Positions 1 to 5,138 of a stretch of DNA of 7,177 nt are shown piece by piece (within the stretch, counting starts at the first letter, position 1; each line of letters starts with the position of its first letter). A model generated the notes under the pieces. The model did not search any database. It had not been told where the DNA came from and saw only the letters and a list, made by a program, of their open reading frames with translations. The translations under genes and the position numbers were made by a program. The stretch comes from Proteiniphilum sp. UBA5267 (GTDB lineage Bacteria; Bacteroidota; Bacteroidia; Bacteroidales; Dysgonomonadaceae), in NCBI GenBank assembly GCA_002411515.1, contig DHTF01000085.1:24643-31819 (forward strand). The letters are read 5' to 3'.

Positions 1-264
1 CTCCTCGAACCACGTGTCAGCTCCCGGCAGGAGCAAAATGTCACCCTCTTTAAAATCGACGCTTTCAATATCCAAGTCGGGAGTGATCGACATCCCGCCC
101 ATTGTCGTGACAGGTTTCAGAGAGTTGCCGATTTTTACCAGAGAGACAATCCCGCTGCCTTGATCAATGTATCTGCCACTGTGTAGTTCAGCGGTAACAT
201 ACCCAATTTCCCAGTCTGCCAGTGTATCAAGCACATATACGTAACATGTTTTTGGTGTCTCCAT
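1..264 (-). CDS. DJ-1/PfpI-family protein (class I glutamine amidotransferase-like), N-terminal part only
   Basis: The ATG at 262-264 opens 88 codons that run off the window's left edge, so the C-terminal half, where the family's nucleophilic cysteine lies, is not visible. The visible part has a first beta-strand (CYVYVLDTLADWE, residues 7-19), an acidic residue after it (Glu19) at the position where DJ-1/PfpI proteins keep a conserved glutamate, and a strand ending in LLLPGADTW (77-85), which matches the LPGG-like turn of this fold. The arrangement resembles the Bacillus YoaZ/YdeA type of uncharacterised PfpI proteins. Members range from chaperones and glyoxalase-like enzymes to amidotransferases, so substrate and activity cannot be given. 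It lies 93 bases downstream of the lipoprotein gene on the same strand. No strong terminator or TAnnTTTG promoter was found in that gap, so read-through from the metal operon is possible but unproven. Fold assignment is fairly sure; function is unknown. Confidence 0.8.
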   Translation of the reverse strand, partial: METPKTCYVYVLDTLADWEIGYVTAELHSGRYIDQGSGIVSLVKIGNSLKPVTTMGGMSITPDLDIESVDFKEGDILLLPGADTWFEE

Positions 265-357
265 ATTTTATATTTTTCCGTATGCTTACTTTTTCTTCAA
301 CAAATAGCACACAGGATTGGTTTGATATACTGGCCCATTTTATGCTGCCTTGTGAAT

Positions 358-924
358 TCAATGCAGATGTTCGTGGGGATCATATGATATGAATATTTCC
401 TGCGCAACGAACGATTCCTGTCCCGATTCATCGCTACAATATACGATGAAATGGTAATGCCCCTCTTTCAGAGGCATTTCTTCTGCTTTGCCATTCACTG
501 TTCTGTTCACGGTTTCTGGAATCACCAGATGCAGATGTTTCACCGTAGCCTGTTTTTTACCAGTGATGGGGGGCTCGCCCAGTGCGATGAAGTCGGACTC
601 CAGCCAGGTCTTCTCGAAAGCCACACTGTCTGTAGCCACTCGCGTTGTTATCCCATCATCCTTCAAACCATTTGTGGTGGAATTGTGGGAGTGAGTATGA
701 CCGTCAAAAGCACCGTGGATGCTCACTTTATAGGAAGCCAGTGCAACGTTATCGGAAAACATTACTTCAAAATGCAGTGCATTCCCCGGAGTCACAGCCT
801 CATCTTCTGCCGGTTCAATCACCCTGATGACCGGCTTCTGGTCATCGATATGTTCCTTTTCACAGGCAATCAAAACAGATGCACCCATGAATACCATTGC
901 TGCTACATAGTTTGTTCTTTTCAT
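358..924 (-). CDS. Histidine-rich DUF4625-type lipoprotein, probably metal-binding
   Basis: A protein of 188 residues. The ATG at 922-924 is chosen because it places a short basic N-terminus (MKRTNY), a hydrophobic stretch and a lipobox LIAC directly at the start, with Cys21 as the predicted lipidated residue; an in-frame TTG 36 bases upstream would spoil this. Acidic residues after the cysteine (CEKEHIDD) could act as a surface-export signal, as in other Bacteroidota. The body, from about residue 30, resembles DUF4625: an Ig-like strand pattern with conserved His positions, HGAFDGHTHSH (70-80), KHLHLVIP (129-136) and GHYHF (155-159), ending in HEHLH (184-188). Thirteen histidines in total suggest zinc or other transition-metal binding (inference). 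It is the third gene after the Fur-like regulator and TonB receptor, 56 bases behind the receptor stop with no clear promoter between. It probably captures or hands metal to the receptor at the cell surface. Family call is good; the role is inferred. Confidence 0.88.
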   Translation of the reverse strand: MKRTNYVAAMVFMGASVLIACEKEHIDDQKPVIRVIEPAEDEAVTPGNALHFEVMFSDNVALASYKVSIHGAFDGHTHSHNSTTNGLKDDGITTRVATDSVAFEKTWLESDFIALGEPPITGKKQATVKHLHLVIPETVNRTVNGKAEEMPLKEGHYHFIVYCSDESGQESFVAQEIFISYDPHEHLH

Positions 925-980
925 AATTTTTGAATAAATGATTTTGAATAACGCATACAACCTGTTTTCGGGTATTTAAC

Positions 981-3380
981 TCAAAACGGAATTTTCAGAA
1001 TCAGCTGAATGTTTCTGCCCGGCTCGGGTGCATTCAGTTTGCGATAGAAACTCAAATGATTCAGGTATGCCCTGTTGAAAATATTATCTGTTCTAAACTG
1101 CGTAATTACCCGTCTGCCGCCAACCTGCCACTGAGCCTGTGCCGACAGGTTCCATAAATTTGTGCCAGGGGTCCTTTCCTCATTCTTTGCAATTCGGTGC
1201 TGAGCCATCACCCAACGATTTTCAATCTCCAGTGAAAATTGTGGCATCACCCCTTTGCCTACCCCGGCATACGCCAGATTGGTCGTGATCGCTGTAGGGG
1301 GCGAAAATGGGAGCGGATAATTGTCCGAAAGATTGGTGAGATAGAGATATGCAACATCAGAAGAAAGGCGCCAACTCCCGTCGATATCATATGCCACCTT
1401 CAGCTCTCCACCTGCCATGAATGCTTCTGCTTGCGTATACCTGTAAATCTGTCCCGTGTGGGGAAGAACCGACCAGTCACCCGTCGGCTCCAGATAAATA
1501 TAATTGCTAAACCAGGCGGCAAACGGACTAACTCTGATCTTCACCTTCTTTCCCGTATGCTGGTAATCGAGGTCAATCTGATAACCTTTTTCCGGTTCAA
1601 GTCCACTGTTTCCCATCTCGTGACGGAAAGCCCCGTGATGCACCCCGTTAGAGGCAAGCTCATTTGCTCCGGGATACCTGAAGCTGCTCCCAAGATTTAT
1701 TTGCAAAGAATTACCGGTGTCGGGTACAAAAGAAAATCCAACCGACCCGGAGATATCGTTGAAGGTTTTGTTGATATCTGCTGCCCGTTGGGCATATAAA
1801 TCAACCTGCTCGTCATCATATCCCTGCATCACTAAATAAGCTTCAAGAACAGGATCGTAAAAGCCGTCAACTGTCAGCTTACCGGTCTCATACCTTAGAC
1901 CTCCCATAAGCGTTAAATTTTCGTTCCACTTGTAGCTGTTCAGCCAGAAAGCGCCAGCCGAAAACCTGTCAAAGCCGGGCAGCAAAAAAGAGTATCCGCC
2001 CACCTTGTTGTGCTGATATTCTGTAGATAAGCCAAATACCTTTGACCATTGTTTTCCCTCATCCATGACATACCTGACATTCGCGGAATGGGTATCCAGC
2101 TTAAATTGAAGTTCCAGATCGGGCTCATTCACCGGAGGCAGCTGGTTGCTGTAATGTGTATGAAATTGCGACAACTCCTCCCTGTGGTTTGTTTGATAAC
2201 CGAAGTCGAACTGCATCTTTCCGGAATCTGAAATACGCAGCTCGCTGTTAGAAACCAGCTTAAAGTGTGTGGACGTAGAGTAGGGAAACTCAATGTTTCG
2301 GTACGCTCCGTCCGGTTCAAGTCTGCCGGGCGAAGGAATACCATGTGCCCCAGGAAAGAATCCGTTTTTTGTGTTTATGTGGGAGATATGTAACCAGCTG
2401 TTGAATTTCTCACCAGCATAATTTGAAGAAAAAGAGAGATTGTACTCCCTGCCCGCGGTATTTTTCATCCGCTTGTCATGCACCGGTAACTTCCACGTCA
2501 GGTACTCAATCGTATCGGACGGTATCCGGTAGTCGCCATAGCTTTGGGCTGTAATCCTTCCCCTAAAAAACAGGTTCCCTGTTTTTTTGCTCGCCACAAC
2601 GGACGCTCCGAGCAGATCGTTGTTGCTCTTACCAATCAGGGTCGCATCACCCCAGAACAGATCATTCTGCGGTACCTCAGGAGGAAGAATTTCAATGACC
2701 CCTCCCATGGCGTCGGAACCGTGAAAGAGTGACATCGGCCCTTTGTGTACAACTACATAATCGACATCATACTGGTCGATTTCCAATCCGTGATCGGCAC
2801 CCCACTGCTGGTTCTGCTGAACAATACCTCTGTCTACCACCGCCACGCGACTAAACCCAAAACCACGAATGATTGGTTTAGATAAACCTGCCCCGATGTC
2901 CATCGATGACACACCCGCAACGGAAGCCAGAGTCTGCGCAAAATTGGTTGCGTTATGCTTTATCAGGTAGTCCCTGCTGATCTCCTCCACCGGCAGTGCA
3001 GCCAACTTCCCTCCAGAATGGTTGCGATATGTGCTCACTGCTACCTCGGGTAAAACAAAAGGTACAGGCTGCAGATGCAAATGCAGAAGGGTGTCACTGA
3101 CAAGTAAGAGGGGAATCGACATCTCTTCATACCCCAAAAAATTAACGGTTAACAGGTAATTCCCGGCCTCGACCTCTACGAATTGAAAGAATCCGTCGCC
3201 ATCGGCCTGTACATGCCGCTCGCCAGGCTGTAATGACACAGTGGATGCCGACAGCGATGTTTTGTTTTCACCATCGTGCACAAAACCGCTTATGGCAAAT
3301 CGCTTCGTTGTATGTTGAGCCTGGGGGAGGGCAACAGTCAAACCAGCTGTAAGAAACAGTATAGTATATAATAACCTCAT
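981..3380 (-). CDS. TonB-dependent outer-membrane receptor, ZnuD-like (probable zinc/metal uptake)
   Basis: A receptor of 799 residues. ATG at 3378-3380 gives a clean signal peptide (MRLLYTILFLTAGLTVALPQA); an in-frame TTG at 3407 is less likely. Domains in order: a carboxypeptidase-regulatory-like beta-sandwich (about 28-105); a TonB-box-like segment LPEVAVST (110-117); a plug (about 126-236) with RGFGFSRVAVVDRGI and GPMSLFHGSDAMGGVIEI; then the beta-barrel, ending in LILKIPF with a terminal Phe, as expected for barrel assembly. The stretch ANELASNGVHHGAFRHEMGN (572-591) resembles the His-containing signature of the ZnuD zinc receptor group, and extra His lie in putative loops (QFHTHYS, about 405-411). 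Length is normal for the class with the extra N-terminal domain. It sits 57 bases after the Fur-like regulator gene, so import driven by TonB-ExbBD under metal control is likely. Zinc is favoured over iron-siderophore by the His-rich signature and neighbours, but substrate is inferred. Confidence 0.93.
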   Translation of the reverse strand: MRLLYTILFLTAGLTVALPQAQHTTKRFAISGFVHDGENKTSLSASTVSLQPGERHVQADGDGFFQFVEVEAGNYLLTVNFLGYEEMSIPLLLVSDTLLHLHLQPVPFVLPEVAVSTYRNHSGGKLAALPVEEISRDYLIKHNATNFAQTLASVAGVSSMDIGAGLSKPIIRGFGFSRVAVVDRGIVQQNQQWGADHGLEIDQYDVDYVVVHKGPMSLFHGSDAMGGVIEILPPEVPQNDLFWGDATLIGKSNNDLLGASVVASKKTGNLFFRGRITAQSYGDYRIPSDTIEYLTWKLPVHDKRMKNTAGREYNLSFSSNYAGEKFNSWLHISHINTKNGFFPGAHGIPSPGRLEPDGAYRNIEFPYSTSTHFKLVSNSELRISDSGKMQFDFGYQTNHREELSQFHTHYSNQLPPVNEPDLELQFKLDTHSANVRYVMDEGKQWSKVFGLSTEYQHNKVGGYSFLLPGFDRFSAGAFWLNSYKWNENLTLMGGLRYETGKLTVDGFYDPVLEAYLVMQGYDDEQVDLYAQRAADINKTFNDISGSVGFSFVPDTGNSLQINLGSSFRYPGANELASNGVHHGAFRHEMGNSGLEPEKGYQIDLDYQHTGKKVKIRVSPFAAWFSNYIYLEPTGDWSVLPHTGQIYRYTQAEAFMAGGELKVAYDIDGSWRLSSDVAYLYLTNLSDNYPLPFSPPTAITTNLAYAGVGKGVMPQFSLEIENRWVMAQHRIAKNEERTPGTNLWNLSAQAQWQVGGRRVITQFRTDNIFNRAYLNHLSFYRKLNAPEPGRNIQLILKIPF

Positions 3381-3437
3381 CAATTTTCTGAAAAACTGAG
3401 ACAACAATCTTTGGGAAGCGGGAGCAAGCCCTTCAAA

Positions 3438-3854
3438 TTAATTGGCGTGTAGTGTACAATTGGCGCAAATCCCCTCGACGACCACGAAAACCTCATGTTT
3501 TATAAAATGCGCAGGCAGTTCAGCCTCAAACCTTATTTTCTCACCAAGGCACAAAACCTCGTCGCACACTTCACAATGAAAATGAGAATGCAGGTTGCTG
3601 TTTGTGTGATGATGGTTGTTGAGCGCATATTTCACCGAATTGTCATTCAGCACAATCTTGTGAATTATCCCGTGCTCCTCCAGTGTTTTCAAGGTACGGT
3701 AAAATGTTACCCGGTCGAACAAATCGGGGAAATCGCCCTTCAGCTCACTCTCCGACAAAGCATATTCACTCTCAAGTAATCGACTGATAATAAACTTTCG
3801 GCAGGCCGTGCCCTTTAAATCTCGTGTATGTAATAGTTCTTCTGCTGTGATCAT
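3438..3854 (-). CDS. Fur/Zur-family metal-responsive transcriptional repressor
   Basis: A 138-residue protein of usual family length. ATG at 3852-3854 is preferred because the family N-terminus (AEELLHTRDLKGTACR) follows at once; another in-frame ATG at 3864-3866 would add only MFPF and lies nearly on the predicted transcription start. The winged-helix domain covers about 1-78, with the recognition helix region DRVTFYRTLKTLEEHGII (47-64). The dimerisation and metal part has HHH (81-83), HSHFHCEVC (89-97), a further Cys102 and a C-terminal CANC (130-133). The two CxxC pairs form the structural zinc site known in Fur/Zur proteins, and the His cluster is a candidate sensory site. It is the first gene of the set with the TonB receptor and His-rich lipoprotein, and a perfect palindrome overlaps its promoter, which suggests autorepression when metal is plentiful. 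Family membership is certain; Zur rather than Fur is inferred from context. Confidence 0.93.
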   Translation of the reverse strand: MITAEELLHTRDLKGTACRKFIISRLLESEYALSESELKGDFPDLFDRVTFYRTLKTLEEHGIIHKIVLNDNSVKYALNNHHHTNSNLHSHFHCEVCDEVLCLGEKIRFEAELPAHFIKHEVFVVVEGICANCTLHAN

Positions 3855-3870
3855 AAATGGGAACATGTAA

Positions 3871-3885
3871 TGCAACGATGTTGCA
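3871..3885. promoter_or_regulatory. Candidate Fur/Zur operator (15-bp palindrome)
   Basis: TGCAAC-GAT-GTTGCA is a perfect inverted repeat with 6-bp arms and a 3-base spacer, 16 bases before the chosen start of the Fur-family gene. Its upstream end overlaps the -7 element at 3884-3891 by two bases, so a bound dimer would cover the expected transcription start. This geometry fits autorepression by the gene's own product. No second perfect copy was noticed in the window, so the downstream genes would be controlled through the shared transcript. Confidence 0.6.
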
Positions 3886-3891
3886 AATATA
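3884..3891 (-). promoter_or_regulatory. Promoter -7 element for the Fur-receptor-lipoprotein operon
   Basis: On the minus strand this reads TATATTTG, an exact match to the Bacteroidota -7 consensus TAnnTTTG. The -33 region has only a T-run (GCTTTTT, about 3908-3914) and no clear TTTG. Transcription would begin near 3877, giving a leader of about 20 bases to the ATG at 3854. The weak -33 element and overlapping palindrome suit a regulated promoter. Confidence 0.6.
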
Positions 3892-4043
3892 GTGATGTTT
3901 CGTTATTAAAAAGCAGAGATTGCATTCTTTAACTTAATTGCAACAGCAAATCTAGTTTGTCGATGGTCCATTCCCGCGCTTTTTTGCAAGGGAGCGGTCC
4001 GTGGAAAACAGCGGAAATAATGCATATCATTCGTCTGCATACG

Positions 4044-4080
4044 AAAGCAGGAGGTAAACATGCTGTTTACCTCCTGCTTT
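4044..4080 (-). terminator. Long perfect stem-loop, probable transcription terminator
   Basis: AAAGCAGGAGGTAAACA (4044-4060) and TGTTTACCTCCTGCTTT (4064-4080) are perfect complements, a 17-bp stem with a 3-base loop. It lies 63 bases beyond the stop of the minus-strand beta-barrel gene and upstream of the Fur-operon promoter, so it would insulate the two units. The stem itself ends in TTT on either strand, but no longer U-run follows. It may therefore work as a terminator in both directions or mainly protect the 3' end of the mRNA. The rest of 3892-4143 shows no convincing gene. Confidence 0.65.
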
Positions 4081-4143
4081 GGTCTTTCAGGTACTAGACA
4101 GGAGTCAGGCAAATGCCATTCTCCGGGTTTATGTTTAATTTTC

Positions 4144-4710
4144 TTACAATCTAAATGAGATACCCAATTCGAGAGCCGATATCCCATATCCAATTTCTGC
4201 AAAAGCAGCCAGTTTATCAGAAAAATGATAACGTGCACCAAGGAATGCTGAGTATCCTAAGCCCGAAGCAGTAGGTGATGACGCGCTTGTTCCATCGCCA
4301 AACGAACTACTGCCAACTACATTATACCCGAGCATTAATCCGGCATAGGTGTCCAATTTGTCCACGAATTGATAATGAAAAGCACCGCGTGCACCCAGTA
4401 TAAAATAGCTGTACTTGTATCCGTATGTGGAACCTCCATAAGTAGCTTCCCACTTATTGGCCGTATAAGCCAAATATCCTCCCACACCGATAGACGCTTT
4501 TCCATCGAGGAGTCCGTCTACGATGCCTTGTTCGAAAGATGCAGAAATAGGAGGAATACTGCTTGAGTATCCATCGCCTCCGTAGTAGCTGCCCAGGCCA
4601 ATACCGACATTAACCACCCTGTCTCCTTTTGCAAGTAAATTTTGTGCCTGGATATTCATCACAGTTCCGCAGGTAATTACCAAAATAAATGCAACAATTT
4701 TTTTAGTCAT
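4144..4710 (-). CDS. Small outer-membrane beta-barrel protein of unknown function
   Basis: A 188-residue protein with a clear signal peptide (MTKKIVAFILVITCGTVMNIQAQ, probable cleavage after residue 23). The mature part alternates hydrophobic and polar residues in amphipathic strands rich in Gly, Tyr and Ser: RVVNVGIGLGSYYGG (31-45), KASIGVGGYLAYTA (71-84), SYFILGARGAFHYQF (101-115), TYAGLMLGYNVVG (121-133), GYSAFLGARYHF (152-163) and AAFAEIGYG to the C-terminus ISFRL. About eight strands fit, as in small porin-like or OmpX/OmpW-like barrels, and no catalytic motif is visible. A Gly/Ser loop lies around 134-150. ATG at 4708-4710 is chosen because the signal peptide starts there. It has its own TAnnTTTG promoter candidate (4842-4849), a leader of about 125 bases and a strong stem-loop after the stop, so it is probably monocistronic. 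It is divergent from the membrane-bound AraC-type regulator gene. The localisation is well supported; what it binds or does is unknown. Confidence 0.85.
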   Translation of the reverse strand: MTKKIVAFILVITCGTVMNIQAQNLLAKGDRVVNVGIGLGSYYGGDGYSSSIPPISASFEQGIVDGLLDGKASIGVGGYLAYTANKWEATYGGSTYGYKYSYFILGARGAFHYQFVDKLDTYAGLMLGYNVVGSSSFGDGTSASSPTASGLGYSAFLGARYHFSDKLAAFAEIGYGISALELGISFRL

Positions 4711-4832
4711 AAGATAAAATGTAAAATATTTTTAGCCTACTCATAGAGCTTTTCGGCATCCGCTTTTATTCGTTGTTGACGGGGAAAGACCCTTTACAGA
4801 GATTCACCCCGGCGCTCAGCCCGACATGAAGG

Positions 4833-4845
4833 TTTGCCGGGCAAA
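4833..4845. promoter_or_regulatory. Short palindrome at the beta-barrel gene promoter
   Basis: TTTGCC-G-GGCAAA is a perfect 6-bp inverted repeat with a 1-base centre. It overlaps the -7 element TACCTTTG of the minus-strand promoter and would cover the expected start of transcription. It could be an operator, or simply coincidence between the TTTG of the -7 box and a nearby TTTG. Confidence 0.25.
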
Positions 4846-4849
4846 GGTA
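4842..4849 (-). promoter_or_regulatory. Promoter -7 element for the beta-barrel protein gene
   Basis: The minus strand reads TACCTTTG, an exact TAnnTTTG match within the stretch TTTACCTTTGC. About 20 bases upstream a partial -33 match (TTTAC, 4871-4875) is present. The transcript would start near 4835, giving the 4144-4710 gene a leader of about 125 bases. Confidence 0.5.
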
Positions 4850-4908
4850 AATAATTTCCAAAGCCGCTTGTAAACTCGTCTTTGCATGTCGTAAAAACAT
4901 CTTTACTT

Positions 4909-5043
4909 ATGGTAAAAAAAAGAAAAGGAGTGGTGTTAGATTTTGAAGCATACGAATTTTATCTTCCGTCAATCAACTTGTTGTATGCTGTCGCAGCGGC
5001 CATATTCTTTTTGCACTGGATAAAAAAGTTTTGCTTTTCGTAA
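4909..5043 (+). CDS. Doubtful small ORF for a single-pass membrane peptide
   Basis: ATG at 4909 opens 44 codons ending in TAA at 5041-5043. The peptide starts with a basic stretch (MVKKRKG), has an acidic and aromatic middle (DFEAYEFY), then a hydrophobic helix-like segment (about INLLYAVAAAIFFLHW, residues 22-37) followed by KK and a Cys. This looks like a small inner-membrane protein, but an ORF of this size can arise by chance in A/T-rich DNA. No clear TAnnTTTG promoter precedes it, and it ends 95 bases before the AraC-type membrane regulator on the same strand. It is recorded because its topology is reasonable; it is not a confident gene. Confidence 0.2.
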   Translation: MVKKRKGVVLDFEAYEFYLPSINLLYAVAAAIFFLHWIKKFCFS

Positions 5044-5107
5044 AAAAACGCCTACTTTTAACCGCATAACCACAGATTATCGTCCAGTCTGCATTTGGTT
5101 GGATGAT

Positions 5108-5115
5108 TATCTTTG
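5108..5115 (+). promoter_or_regulatory. Promoter -7 element for the membrane-bound AraC-type regulator
   Basis: TATCTTTG matches the Bacteroidota TAnnTTTG element exactly. The start site would fall near 5122, leaving a leader of about 17 bases before the ATG at 5139. No good -33 element lies at the usual distance; a TTTG at 5094-5097 is too close. Confidence 0.5.
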
Positions 5116-5138
5116 CAGGTTCAAACAAAAAGTAAATT

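Larger units (their letters stand above)
4711..5138. other. 428-bp divergent intergenic region
   Basis: This separates the minus-strand beta-barrel gene from the plus-strand AraC-type regulator. It holds a -7 element for each gene (4842-4849 minus, 5108-5115 plus), a short palindrome at 4833-4845, a possible leader hairpin pairing CCCGGC (4808-4813) with GCCGGG (4836-4841), and one doubtful 44-codon ORF (4909-5043). The half from about 4890 is A/T-rich, with GTAAA/TTTAC motifs at 4891-4916 that could be binding sites. No known riboswitch or RNA gene was recognised. Confidence 0.6.

Noticed and set aside
451..933. Plus-strand ORF of 160 codons opposite the lipoprotein gene
   Set aside because: It is antisense to a well-supported lipoprotein, rich in Cys and His because of the His codons on the other strand, and has no recognisable domain.
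3950..4010. Possible decayed coding remnant on the minus strand (a frame ending in WTIDKLDLLLQLS)
   Set aside because: The open stretch is short, has no start in context and matches no family I can name, so chance is as likely.
4060..4158. Plus-strand 32-codon ORF starting at ATG 4060 after AGGAGG
   Set aside because: The Shine-Dalgarno-like sequence and start lie inside the terminator stem, the ORF runs antisense into the end of the beta-barrel gene, and genes of this group rarely depend on such a site.
3906..4241. Minus-strand ORF of up to 111 codons across the terminator, including a 51-codon part from an ATG at 4061 preceded by AGGAGG
   Set aside because: Its upper part overlaps the beta-barrel gene in another frame and it crosses the long stem-loop. 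The Shine-Dalgarno-like sequence comes from the stem's symmetry, and the peptide resembles no known family.
4741..4841. Possible riboswitch or structured leader upstream of the beta-barrel gene
   Set aside because: Only short pairings (such as CCCGGC with GCCGGG) are present and no known riboswitch core could be recognised.
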